From positions 1 through 8,837 of the forward strand of contig CALPUT020000090.1 of NCBI GenBank assembly GCA_943326825.2: a DNA stretch of 8,837 nt. The letters run 5' to 3'. The position numbers were made by a program, and so were the translations under genes. Positions 1 through 6,830 of this stretch are shown here, piece after piece. Position 1 is the first letter of the stretch, and every line of letters begins with the position of its first letter. The notes under the pieces were generated by a model, which ran no database searches, was not told the DNA's origin, and worked only from the letters and a program-made list of their open reading frames with translations. Source of the DNA: Chryseobacterium gleum. GTDB taxonomy: Bacteria; Bacteroidota; Bacteroidia; Flavobacteriales_D; Crocinitomicaceae.

Positions 1-878
1 GACTCATCACGTAAATCAGAAATTCCTTCAATTTTTTTATCATTTACTAACTCAGCTGTTTTTTTAATCATTTCAGCTTTGTTAACTTGATATGGTATCT
101 CAGTTACAATAATTTGTTCTCTTCCGTTTACTTCTTCAATTTCAGCTTTTGCACGCATTACGATACGTCCACGACCTGTTGTTAAAGCATCACGAACCCC
201 TTCGTAACCATAAATAATACCTCCAGTTGGGAAATCTGGTGCTTTTACATATTGTAATAAATCTTCACAAGCGATATCATTGTTTTCGATATATGCATTG
301 ATTCCATCAATTACTTCGGTTAAATTATGAGGAGCCATGTTTGTTGCCATACCTACAGCAATTCCACTCGCACCATTACATAATAAATTAGGGATTTTAG
401 TAGGCATAACTGTTGGTTCCAACAAACTTTCATCAAAGTTTGGAGAGAAATCAACAGTCTCTTTATCTAAATCATCCAACATTTCTTCAGCGATTTTTTT
501 CAATCTCGCCTCAGTGTAACGCATTGCAGCAGGGCTATCACCATCTACTGAACCAAAGTTACCTTGTCCATCCACTAAAGGATAACGTAGCGACCAAGGC
601 TGCGCCATACGCACCATTGTGTCATATACAGATGTATCTCCATGCGGGTGATACTTTCCTAAAACTTCTCCAACAATTCTTGCTGACTTTTTATGTGGTC
701 TATTAGAAAATACTCCTAAATCTTGCATCCCGTATAATACACGTCTGTGAACAGGTTTAAAACCATCGCGTACATCAGGTAAAGCTCTTGAAACAATTAC
801 AGACATTGAATAATCAATGTAAGCAGATTTCATTTCATCTTCAATGTTAATTTGGATTATTTTTTCTCCTTCTGCCAT
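1..878 (-). CDS. gyrA: DNA gyrase subunit A, N-terminal part (cut by window edge)
   Basis: GyrA is the cleavage and rejoining subunit of the A2B2 topoisomerase that introduces negative supercoils with ATP in the cytoplasm. The reverse strand reads continuously from ATG at 878 (MAEGEKIIQINIEDEMKSAY) for 292 full codons and leaves the window, so roughly two thirds of a normal GyrA is missing through the edge and not through mutation. The winged-helix region and quinolone-resistance-determining region are clear: HPHGDTSVYDTMVRMAQ at residues 77-93, then LVDGQGNFGS at 101-110, and the catalytic tyrosine in AAMRYTE (Tyr121, codon 516-518). Residue 82, equivalent to E. coli Ser83, is Thr (codon 633-635), and the Asp87 equivalent is kept (Asp86). 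TKIPNLLCNGASGIAVGMATNMAPHN follows as in all GyrA proteins, which also argues against ParC. The gene is divergent from clpC. There is no Shine-Dalgarno sequence, and the leader is A/T-rich with A at -3. Family identity is certain; GyrA over ParC is very likely. Confidence 0.96.
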   Translation of the reverse strand, partial: MAEGEKIIQINIEDEMKSAYIDYSMSVIVSRALPDVRDGFKPVHRRVLYGMQDLGVFSNRPHKKSARIVGEVLGKYHPHGDTSVYDTMVRMAQPWSLRYPLVDGQGNFGSVDGDSPAAMRYTEARLKKIAEEMLDDLDKETVDFSPNFDESLLEPTVMPTKIPNLLCNGASGIAVGMATNMAPHNLTEVIDGINAYIENNDIACEDLLQYVKAPDFPTGGIIYGYEGVRDALTTGRGRIVMRAKAEIEEVNGREQIIVTEIPYQVNKAEMIKKTAELVNDKKIEGISDLRDE

Positions 879-1088
879 ATTAATTTTTTATTTTCAATTA
901 TTAAGTTGCTACAGTAGTAAGCAAGCTTCGAAATTAATTAATAAATCGCTACAAAAGAAAGAGGTGAATTGGTATTTATTCACAAAATTCTGTGGAAAAT
1001 TGATGAAATTACTTAGTTATTAACATTTAATTCATTTTATCTTTGTAAATGGCTAGAAATTGTTTATTTAGTCGTGAAGTTTTAAAGT
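879..1088. other. Divergent intergenic region gyrA / clpC
   Basis: These 210 bases lie between the two divergent start codons and must hold both promoters. The clpC promoter is evident (see separate entry). On the gyrA side no full TAnnTTTG was found; the nearest candidates are TAATTTCG (936 down to 929) and GAATTTTG (990 down to 983), each with one mismatch and without a well-spaced -33 element. A small imperfect inverted repeat (TTGCT at 906-910 with AGCAA at 920-924) falls in the presumed gyrA leader. No CIRCE (HrcA) or CtsR-type operator, which control clpC in some Gram-positives, was recognised. No ORF of note is present. Confidence 0.7.
1013..1045 (+). promoter_or_regulatory. Bacteroidota-type promoter of clpC
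   Basis: TATCTTTG at 1038-1045 is a perfect match to the -7 element TAnnTTTG used by the primary sigma factor of Bacteroidota. The -33 element is weak: TTAG at 1013-1016, 21 bases upstream, is the best TTTG-like match. Transcription would start near 1051, giving a leader of roughly 35-40 bases before the clpC ATG at 1089. The -7 match and its position are seen directly; its activity is inferred. Confidence 0.72.
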
Positions 1089-1143
1089 ATGGAAGCAAAA
1101 TTTTCTCCAAGAGTTAAAGATGTTATTAGTTTTAGTCGTGAAG
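1067..1143 (+). repeat. 13-bp direct repeat flanking the clpC start
   Basis: TTTAGTCGTGAAG occurs exactly twice, at 1067-1079 in the clpC leader and at 1131-1143 inside the coding region (encoding part of FSREE, residues 15-19). The copies are 64 bases apart and bracket the start codon. The first copy ends nine bases before the ATG. Function is unknown, and the repeat may be chance or a small local duplication. Confidence 0.6.
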
Positions 1144-3608
1144 AAGCATTACGTCTAGGCAATGATTTCATAGGTGTCGAGCATCTTTTATTAGGTATAA
1201 TAAGAGAAGGTGATGGTAAAGCTGTAAGAATTTTAAAAGAGTTTCATTTAGATCTTCAAGCGATTAGACAAGAAGTTGAAAGAAATTTGATTAAGAATGT
1301 TAAAACAGTCAAACAACCTTTGGTTAATATTCCGTTGGTGAAACAAGCTGAACGTGTTCTTAAAATAACTTATTTAGAGGCTAAATTATATAAAAGTACA
1401 ATTATAGGAACAGAGCATTTGTTACTCTCGATTTTAAAGAGTGAAGATAATGTTGCTTGTTTGACCTTAAATAAGTACGGTGTTATTTATGATAATGTTA
1501 AAGATGAATTAGAAAATATGAGAGAACAAAACATTACCCCAAGAGCTGAATTCCCTGGAAGTTCAGATGAAGAAGGCGAATCTTTCGCAGCACAGAAAAA
1601 ACCAACTGATCCAAAATCTAAAACACCTGTGTTAGATAATTTTGGTCGTGATTTGACTAAAATGGCTGAAGCAGGAAAGTTAGATCCAATTGTTGGTCGT
1701 GAAAAAGAAATTGAACGAGTTAGTCAAATTTTGGCTAGGAGAAAGAAAAATAATCCAATTTTAATTGGAGAGCCTGGTGTTGGTAAAAGTGCTATTGCTG
1801 AAGGTTTAGCAATTCGTATTATTGAACGTAAAGTTTCTCGTGTTTTATTTAATAAAAGAGTAGTTTCATTAGATTTAGCTTCTTTGGTTGCTGGCACAAA
1901 ATACCGTGGTCAATTTGAAGAAAGAATGAAAGCAGTAATGCAAGAGATTGAGAAAAATCCAGACATTATTCTTTTTATTGATGAGATCCATACAATTATT
2001 GGTGCTGGAGGCGCAAGTGGTTCATTAGATGCTTCTAATATGTTTAAACCTGCATTAGCAAGAGGTGAAATGCAAGCGATTGGAGCAACAACTTTGGATG
2101 AGTACCGTCAACATATTGAAAAAGATGGTGCATTAGAAAGACGTTTCCAAAAAGTTATTATTGAGCCTACTACTGTAGAGGAAACGATTCAAATTTTAAA
2201 TAATATAAAAGAACGCTATGAAGATCATCATTCAGTAACTTTTACAGATGAAGCTATTGCTGCATGTGTAAAATTGACTGAAAGATATATTACTGATCGT
2301 CATCTTCCTGATAAAGCAATTGATGCTTTGGATGAAGTTGGATCTAGAGTTCATTTGACTAATATCAATGTTCCTAATGAGATTCTTGAAATTGAAAAAA
2401 GTATCGAAGAATTAAAAGATTTGAAAAACGAAGTAATCAAATCCCAACAATATGAAAAAGCTGCAGAGTTACGTGATAACGAGCGTAAATTACAAGAGCA
2501 GTTAGAAGTTGAAACAAAAAAATGGGAAACAGAATCTAAAGCAAATAGAGTAGTTGTTACTGAAGAGCATGTTGCTGAAGTTGTTTCTATGATGTGTGGA
2601 ATTCCTGTTACTCGAATAGCTGAAACTGAAAGTGGAAAGCTTGTGAAAATGGGTGAGGAGATGAGAGGTAAAGTTATCGGTCAAGATGAAGCGGTTTCTA
2701 AAGTTGTTAAAGCAATTCAAAGAAATAGAGCTGGTTTAAAAGATCCAAACAAACCAATCGGTTCATTTATTTTCTTGGGTCCTACTGGGGTTGGTAAAAC
2801 GCAATTAGCTAAAGTTTTAGCGAAATATTTATTTGACACAGAAGATGCATTGATCAGAATTGATATGTCTGAATATATGGAGAAATTCTCTATCTCTCGT
2901 TTAGTTGGAGCGCCTCCGGGATACGTTGGATATGAAGAAGGTGGGCAATTAACTGAAAAAGTTAGAAGAAAACCATATTCTATTGTATTGTTAGATGAGA
3001 TTGAAAAAGCACATCCAGATGTATTTAACTTATTATTACAAGCATTAGATGATGGACACATGACTGATGGTTTAGGTCGTAAAATTGACTTTAAAAACAC
3101 AATCATCATTATGACTTCAAATATTGGAGCTCGACAATTATCAGATTTTGGTACAGGTGTTGGTTTTGGAACTAAATCTCAAGCTGAACAAGTAGCTGAA
3201 AACTCGAAAGCAGTTATTCAAAATGCTCTTAGAAAAGCATTTGCTCCAGAGTTCCTAAATAGAATTGATGATTTAATTATTTTCCATTCATTAAAACGTG
3301 AAGATATTCATAAAATTATTGATTTAGAATTAGCTAAATTATTTGGAAGAATTTCTGATTTAGGTTACAATTTAGAATTAACTGATAAGGCAAAAGATTA
3401 TATTTGCGAGAAAGGTTATGACGAAAAATTTGGTGCTAGACCGTTAAAAAGAGCTATTCAAAAATTAATTGAAGATCCTTTGGCTGAACAAATTATTAAA
3501 TCTGAACTTCACGAAGGTGACCGTATTTTAATGGATATCGAAGAAGGTAATGAAGAATTAAAAATTACCGTTGACAAAGGTAAAACATCCAAAAGTAAAT
3601 CAAAATAA
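1089..3608 (+). CDS. clpC: ATP-dependent Clp protease ATP-binding subunit ClpC
   Basis: This is an Hsp100/AAA+ unfoldase of 839 residues that threads substrates into the ClpP peptidase in the cytoplasm. Two Clp_N repeats span about residues 3-145 (FIGVEHLLLGI, then IIGTEHLLLSI). AAA+ domain 1 has Walker A GEPGVGKS (227-234), pore loop KYRG (271-274), Walker B with Asp298-Glu299, and the arginine-finger region ERRF (350-353). The middle domain is short and holds a UVR-like segment (about 448-468), which fits ClpC and not ClpB with its long coiled coil. AAA+ domain 2 has Walker A GPTGVGKT (564-571), pore loop GYVG (611-614), Walker B LLDE (634-637) and sensor 2 GARPLKR (782-788). VGF at 691-693 is the ClpP-docking loop, so a protease partner is expected, although no clpP lies here. 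All catalytic motifs are intact. The C-terminus is Lys/Ser-rich. The ATG at 1089 begins directly with the conserved N-domain and lies downstream of its own promoter; a terminator follows, so it is probably monocistronic. Confidence 0.97.
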   Translation: MEAKFSPRVKDVISFSREEALRLGNDFIGVEHLLLGIIREGDGKAVRILKEFHLDLQAIRQEVERNLIKNVKTVKQPLVNIPLVKQAERVLKITYLEAKLYKSTIIGTEHLLLSILKSEDNVACLTLNKYGVIYDNVKDELENMREQNITPRAEFPGSSDEEGESFAAQKKPTDPKSKTPVLDNFGRDLTKMAEAGKLDPIVGREKEIERVSQILARRKKNNPILIGEPGVGKSAIAEGLAIRIIERKVSRVLFNKRVVSLDLASLVAGTKYRGQFEERMKAVMQEIEKNPDIILFIDEIHTIIGAGGASGSLDASNMFKPALARGEMQAIGATTLDEYRQHIEKDGALERRFQKVIIEPTTVEETIQILNNIKERYEDHHSVTFTDEAIAACVKLTERYITDRHLPDKAIDALDEVGSRVHLTNINVPNEILEIEKSIEELKDLKNEVIKSQQYEKAAELRDNERKLQEQLEVETKKWETESKANRVVVTEEHVAEVVSMMCGIPVTRIAETESGKLVKMGEEMRGKVIGQDEAVSKVVKAIQRNRAGLKDPNKPIGSFIFLGPTGVGKTQLAKVLAKYLFDTEDALIRIDMSEYMEKFSISRLVGAPPGYVGYEEGGQLTEKVRRKPYSIVLLDEIEKAHPDVFNLLLQALDDGHMTDGLGRKIDFKNTIIIMTSNIGARQLSDFGTGVGFGTKSQAEQVAENSKAVIQNALRKAFAPEFLNRIDDLIIFHSLKREDIHKIIDLELAKLFGRISDLGYNLELTDKAKDYICEKGYDEKFGARPLKRAIQKLIEDPLAEQIIKSELHEGDRILMDIEEGNEELKITVDKGKTSKSKSK

Positions 3609-3629
3609 TTAACGATAATCAACGTTTTT

Positions 3630-3654
3630 AAAGGGGATAATATCCCCTTTTTTT
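3630..3654 (+). terminator. Rho-independent terminator after clpC
   Basis: AAAGGGGAT at 3630-3638 pairs perfectly with ATCCCCTTT at 3642-3650 over nine base pairs across a three-base loop (AAT), and an unbroken T-run covers 3648-3654. It begins 21 bases after the clpC stop codon. It lies only 16 bases before the next ATG, so any expression of the next gene from clpC would need read-through. Confidence 0.9.
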
Positions 3655-3670
3655 GTAAATAATAAAAACT

Positions 3671-4519
3671 ATGAAATCAATATATTTCTTAATCCTCACT
3701 TTACTTCTCTTCAATTCATATTTATTTTCGATGACATATGAAACACCGGAGTCATTTTTTGTTAATAATGCAAAAACTGATTTTGAAGCTATTTATAAAA
3801 AAAATGATGTAGAATTACAAAAAAGTGTAAAGCAATTGTTTGAAGATGATCTATTGAATCATGATTTGACCAGAGCCTACGATATTGAAGCTAAATTTGA
3901 AAAATATTGGACAAAATATAAATTAAGTTGGCATTTGTTAGATTTAAATAATGATGGGTTTTTTGAATTATTATTTAATAATTCCAGCAATGAACCAGAG
4001 CATCTTTCTTTTGAATTATTCAAAAAAGATGATCAAAAATATCATGCGATTTATTTTCAAATTGGTAAATTGATTGGCTACAAAATTCATCCAAATACAA
4101 AGGAAGTTATACTATTTAGACATCAATATCCATGTTGTACAAATTTAAGTCACAATATTGATATGATTCGATTACTAAATGGTAAAATAACTCTTCGTAA
4201 AAAGTTTTTCGTTGCAAGGCCTGATGAAATGAAAACGAAACTTTTTCCGAAATCGGTAAGTTATTCAAAAGAGTATTTCTTTTTAAAGAAAGATGAAAAA
4301 GTTCGTTGGTCTGCAGAAATAATTACTAAAGGTGCAACAAGAATGACGCAGGAAAACATTATTTCAAATTACCTAAAAGGTACAACTTACAAAGTTTTAG
4401 CTATAGAAAAAGGGTGGAAATATATTTTGATCTGTGGTGAACCATCAAAGGATATGAATAAAATTATCAATCCAGCTAACTTTGTTTATACTCATGTTTT
4501 TGGATGGGTGAAAAAATGA
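3671..4519 (+). CDS. Uncharacterised secreted protein with C-terminal SH3-like domain
   Basis: I do not recognise a named family. The 282-residue protein starts with a typical Sec signal peptide: MK, then a hydrophobic core (residues 4-19), with likely cleavage after Ser20. There is no lipobox cysteine, so it should be free in the periplasm or exported, not a lipoprotein. The mature part begins with a charged, probably helical segment (about 35-85). It then has DLNNDGFFELLF (91-102), whose DxNxDGxxE spacing resembles EF-hand or FG-GAP-type Ca2+ loops. A beta-rich stretch with an adjacent Cys pair in HQYPCCTN (151-158) follows; the only other Cys is at 255. The last 49 residues (KGTTYKVLAIEKGWKYILI, ending in GWVKK) look like a bacterial SH3-like fold, often found in cell-wall-binding or envelope proteins. 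The start is set by the signal peptide. No TAnnTTTG promoter was seen in the 62-base gap from clpC. Coding status is solid; the domain calls are by eye and the role is unknown. Confidence 0.85.
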   Translation: MKSIYFLILTLLLFNSYLFSMTYETPESFFVNNAKTDFEAIYKKNDVELQKSVKQLFEDDLLNHDLTRAYDIEAKFEKYWTKYKLSWHLLDLNNDGFFELLFNNSSNEPEHLSFELFKKDDQKYHAIYFQIGKLIGYKIHPNTKEVILFRHQYPCCTNLSHNIDMIRLLNGKITLRKKFFVARPDEMKTKLFPKSVSYSKEYFFLKKDEKVRWSAEIITKGATRMTQENIISNYLKGTTYKVLAIEKGWKYILICGEPSKDMNKIINPANFVYTHVFGWVKK

Positions 4520-4587
4520 TGATTGAAGCTGAAAATATTATCAAATCATTATGTTTTTGTAATACAGAATTTTAACTCAAATTTATT

Positions 4588-4752
4588 TTTTGTTAATAAG
4601 TATTTAAAACGCTTTATCGCAATTTATGTTAATTAATTATTAATCAATTGTTTAGTTTTTTTATTTGTGATAGTTATTTAAGTGGTTTTATTAAATTAAT
4701 TCATTTAAAAACCTTTATTTAATAAGAGTTTTAACTTATTTTGTTAATAAGT
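4588..4752 (+). repeat. 14-bp direct repeat TTTTGTTAATAAGT
   Basis: Exact copies lie at 4588-4601 and 4739-4752, 151 bases apart. The core TGTTAATAAGT recurs at 8807-8817 in the last intergenic region, and TGTTAATAA is found on the minus strand at 1025-1017 in the clpC/gyrA gap. The high AT content raises the chance expectation, so meaning is uncertain. Confidence 0.5.
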
Positions 4753-4759
4753 TTTTTTT
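4733..4759 (+). terminator. Weak AT-rich terminator-like hairpin upstream of deaD
   Basis: AACTTATT (4733-4740) pairs with AATAAGTT (4746-4753) over eight base pairs across the loop TTGTT, followed by a T-run at 4752-4759. The stem has only one G-C pair, so it would be unstable. It may end transcripts of the secreted-protein gene 214 bases upstream. Its T-run occupies the place expected for the -33 element of the next promoter. Confidence 0.45.
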
Positions 4760-4784
4760 AATGCTTTTTTTATCTGTATCTTTG
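4754..4784 (+). promoter_or_regulatory. Bacteroidota-type promoter of the DEAD-box helicase
   Basis: TATCTTTG at 4777-4784 is a perfect TAnnTTTG -7 element, identical to the one before clpC. At a 19-base spacing the -33 position reads TTTT (4754-4757), a degenerate match. Transcription would begin near 4790, about 15 bases before the ATG at 4806. The box lies inside the longest open frame (from 4761), so it rules against the earlier ATG as start codon. Confidence 0.72.
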
Positions 4785-4805
4785 CAGTCAATTTTAAGTA
4801 AAAAT

Positions 4806-6728
4806 ATGACATTTAAGGAACTCGGGTTGAAGAGTGAGGTGCTGAAGTCGTTAACAGAAATGGGGTTTGAAGCACCTACTCCGATTCAACTAGAAGCTAT
4901 TCCTAACTTGCTTGCAAGTGATAGCGATCTAGTTGGTTTAGCCCAAACAGGAACAGGTAAAACCGCAGCGTTCGGTTTACCATTAGTGAACAAAGTAGAC
5001 GGAAAGTCTAGAACACCACAAGGATTAGTGGTATGTCCAACAAGAGAGTTGTGTTTACAAATCACGAAAGATTTAGAAAACTATTCAAAATACCTCGATT
5101 TAAGCGTGGTAGCTGTGTATGGTGGAGCTGATATCCGTCGTCAAATTACACAAATCAACAAAGGTGTATCAATTGTTGTTGCAACTCCAGGCCGTTTAGT
5201 AGATTTAATTAAACGTAGATCAATCTCATTAGCAGATGTGAAATACGTAGTATTAGATGAAGCGGATGAGATGTTGAACATGGGATTCAAAGAAGATTTG
5301 GACATGATTTTAGAATCTACTCCAGAACACCGTAACGTATGGTTGTTTTCTGCAACTATGCCGAAAGAGGTGGAAAGAATCGCAAAAACATACATGTCAA
5401 ACCCATTTGAGGTTTCGATTGGACACAAAAATCAAAGTAACGAGAATATAGAGCACATCTATTATTCAGTGAAAGAAAGAGATCGTTATGCAGCGTTGAA
5501 ACGTGTGATTGACTTTAATCCAGATATTTATGGTTTAATTTTCTGTCGTACACGTATGGAAACTGCTTCGGTAGCTGATAAACTTGGAAAAGAAGGATAC
5601 AGCGCTGAACCGTTACATGGAGATTTATCTCAAGTTCAACGTGATAGAGTAATGGATCGTTTCCGTAAAAAAGAAATTCAAATCTTAGTTGCAACAGACG
5701 TAGCAGCACGTGGATTAGATATCGATAATATTACACACGTATTGAATTACAACCTACCGGATGATATTGAAAACTATACGCACCGTTCAGGACGTACAGC
5801 TCGTGCAGGTAAAAAAGGTCAATCTATTGTTTTAATTAACACAAGAGAAAACTACAAAATTCGTACGATTGAAAAACAAATTCGTGTTACATTCACAGCA
5901 GGTGTTCTTCCTAAACCAGAGGATATTTGTGCAATTCAGTTAACTAAATTAATTGATAGTGTAATTAAGACCGAAGTGAAAGAAGATGACATCGAAAAAT
6001 TCATGCCTCAAATCATGGCTGGATTAGGAGAAATGTCAAAAGAGGAAATCGTTAAGAAATTTATATCTGTAGAATTCAACCGTTTCATCGATTACTATAG
6101 CAATGCAGGAGACTTAAACTCATCTGGAAGAGATTCAGATAGAGGCGAAAGAGGAGAGCGCGGCGAAAGAAGTGAACGTGGAAGAAGAGACAGAAGTTAC
6201 GACGAAGGACGTGAGGATAGACCAAGAAGAGATCGTGGATCTGAAGAAGGAAAAACAAGATTCTTCGTTAGTGTTGGACAAAGAGATGGTTTAAACCCTG
6301 GTGGTTTATTGCGTTTAATTTGTGACTCTACAGGTTTAAAATCTGCAAACATTGGTAGAATTGATATCATGCCTGCATTCTCTTTCTTTGAAGCAGATCA
6401 AGCAGAAACAGATAACATTTTACGAAAAGTAAACGGATCTGAATACGAAGGTACAACAGTAAATATCGAAATCACTAAAAACAAAGGTGGCGGTGGTTCA
6501 GATAGAGGAGGACGCCCTTCAGGTGGTGGATTTGGTGGTGGAAACCGTCGTTCATCAGGAGGTAGCGGAGGCTTTAGAGGTGCATCTGACAGAGGAGGTT
6601 TTGATCGTGGATCTGAAAGAAGAAGTGGTGGAAGCGACAGAGGTGGTTTCAACCGTGGAGGAAGCGATAGAGACAGAGATAGAGGAGGAGACCGTAGAGG
6701 TGGATTCAGCAAATCGTTCAAAAGATAA
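4806..6728 (+). CDS. deaD: DEAD-box ATP-dependent RNA helicase, DeaD/CsdA type
   Basis: This is a 640-residue cytoplasmic RNA helicase that unwinds short RNA duplexes using ATP; the DeaD/CsdA group acts in ribosome assembly and mRNA turnover, notably in the cold. RecA domain 1 shows the Q motif GFEAPTPIQ (20-28), Walker A AQTGTGKT (46-53), PTREL (78-82, followed by Cys where Ala is usual), TPGR (127-130), DEAD (151-154) and SAT (182-184). RecA domain 2 has LIFCRTR (244-250), ATDVAARGLDI (296-306) and HRSGRTARAG (326-335). A helical segment (about 375-435) leads to an Arg/Glu-rich linker (440-482), then a DbpA-like RRM fold (about 484-558, starting TRFFVSVGQRDG), then a Gly/Arg-rich tail (560-640). 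I chose ATG 4806 over the in-frame ATG at 4761 because the Q-motif region starts directly there and the promoter -7 box lies between the two. The RRM supports DeaD over RhlE, which has a basic tail but no RRM. Confidence 0.94.
   Translation: MTFKELGLKSEVLKSLTEMGFEAPTPIQLEAIPNLLASDSDLVGLAQTGTGKTAAFGLPLVNKVDGKSRTPQGLVVCPTRELCLQITKDLENYSKYLDLSVVAVYGGADIRRQITQINKGVSIVVATPGRLVDLIKRRSISLADVKYVVLDEADEMLNMGFKEDLDMILESTPEHRNVWLFSATMPKEVERIAKTYMSNPFEVSIGHKNQSNENIEHIYYSVKERDRYAALKRVIDFNPDIYGLIFCRTRMETASVADKLGKEGYSAEPLHGDLSQVQRDRVMDRFRKKEIQILVATDVAARGLDIDNITHVLNYNLPDDIENYTHRSGRTARAGKKGQSIVLINTRENYKIRTIEKQIRVTFTAGVLPKPEDICAIQLTKLIDSVIKTEVKEDDIEKFMPQIMAGLGEMSKEEIVKKFISVEFNRFIDYYSNAGDLNSSGRDSDRGERGERGERSERGRRDRSYDEGREDRPRRDRGSEEGKTRFFVSVGQRDGLNPGGLLRLICDSTGLKSANIGRIDIMPAFSFFEADQAETDNILRKVNGSEYEGTTVNIEITKNKGGGGSDRGGRPSGGGFGGGNRRSSGGSGGFRGASDRGGFDRGSERRSGGSDRGGFNRGGSDRDRDRGGDRRGGFSKSFKR
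6123..6251 (+). other. Arg/Glu-rich low-complexity linker of DeaD
   Basis: Residues 440-482 are almost wholly R, E, G, D and S, with a tandem GER pattern (RGERGERGERSERG) followed by mixed-charge RRDR and RPRRDR blocks. It separates the helicase core from the RRM-like domain and is probably disordered. The DNA is strongly purine-rich on the + strand. Confidence 0.75.
6483..6725 (+). repeat. RGG-type repeat tail of DeaD
   Basis: Residues 560-640 form a Gly/Arg/Ser-rich tail. SDRGG occurs at residues 565-569, 594-598 and 610-614, with more RGG at 617-619, 626-628 and 631-633. Such RGG tails bind RNA with low specificity and can promote condensates; that is known of RGG tails in general and inferred here. 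The purine bias also opens long spurious frames on both strands, which should not be called as genes. Confidence 0.8.
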
Positions 6729-6758
6729 TATTAACCTTTAGGAATAGATAAAAAATAG

Positions 6759-6801
6759 AAGACAAGATTGTAAAGAAGTAATTCGATACAGTCTTGTTTT
6801 T
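6759..6801 (+). terminator. Terminator-like hairpin between deaD and typA
   Basis: ACAAGATTGTA (6762-6772) pairs with TACAGTCTTGT (6787-6797) over eleven pairs including one T-G wobble, with a 14-base loop; flanking A residues can extend the pairing into a T-run at 6797-6801. It begins about 30 bases after the deaD stop. The long loop and short T-run suggest partial rather than complete termination. Confidence 0.65.
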
Positions 6802-6830
6802 CATCTTATACTCAAAGAACTAAATTAAAT

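Larger units (their letters stand above)
4520..4805. other. AT-rich intergenic region before the RNA helicase
   Basis: This 286-base stretch is extremely AT-rich and holds no convincing gene. ATGATG at 4516-4521 overlaps the stop of the secreted protein, but that frame closes after 19 codons. TTTTGTTAATAAGT appears twice, at 4588-4601 and 4739-4752. The second copy forms part of a weak hairpin (4733-4759), and the helicase promoter follows at once. I found no riboswitch-like or tRNA-like structure, and no terminator close to the secreted protein's stop codon. Confidence 0.65.

Noticed and set aside
337..706. Plus-strand frames opposite gyrA (60 and 97 codons)
   Set aside because: They lie wholly antisense to the highly conserved GyrA coding sequence and their products resemble no protein family.
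929..956. Possible gyrA promoter on the minus strand (TTTTG at 956-952, TAATTTCG at 936-929)
   Set aside because: The -7 box has one mismatch and the 15-base spacing is shorter than usual for Bacteroidota promoters, so it is not listed as a feature.
991..999. TGTGGAAAA, one mismatch from a DnaA box, beside gyrA
   Set aside because: A single imperfect match without a cluster of DnaA boxes, an AT-rich unwinding module or a dnaA/dnaN neighbour does not support an origin.
2502..3109. Minus-strand frames opposite clpC (72 and 130 codons)
   Set aside because: They are antisense to conserved AAA+ domain 2 and the middle domain, and the products are compositionally odd.
4516..4575. Tiny ORF starting at ATGATG that overlaps the stop of the secreted protein
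   Set aside because: The overlap looks like translational coupling, but the frame ends after 19 codons, resembles nothing and sits in AT-rich DNA.
5141..5709. Minus-strand frames opposite deaD (95 and 64 codons)
   Set aside because: They are shadows of the conserved helicase core with no independent support.
6398..6741. Long open frames on both strands over the end of deaD (84 and 107 codons)
   Set aside because: They arise from the purine-rich GGA/GAA/AGA repeat codons of the RGG tail. Their products are V/E-rich or P/L/S-rich low complexity with no recognisable start region or domain.
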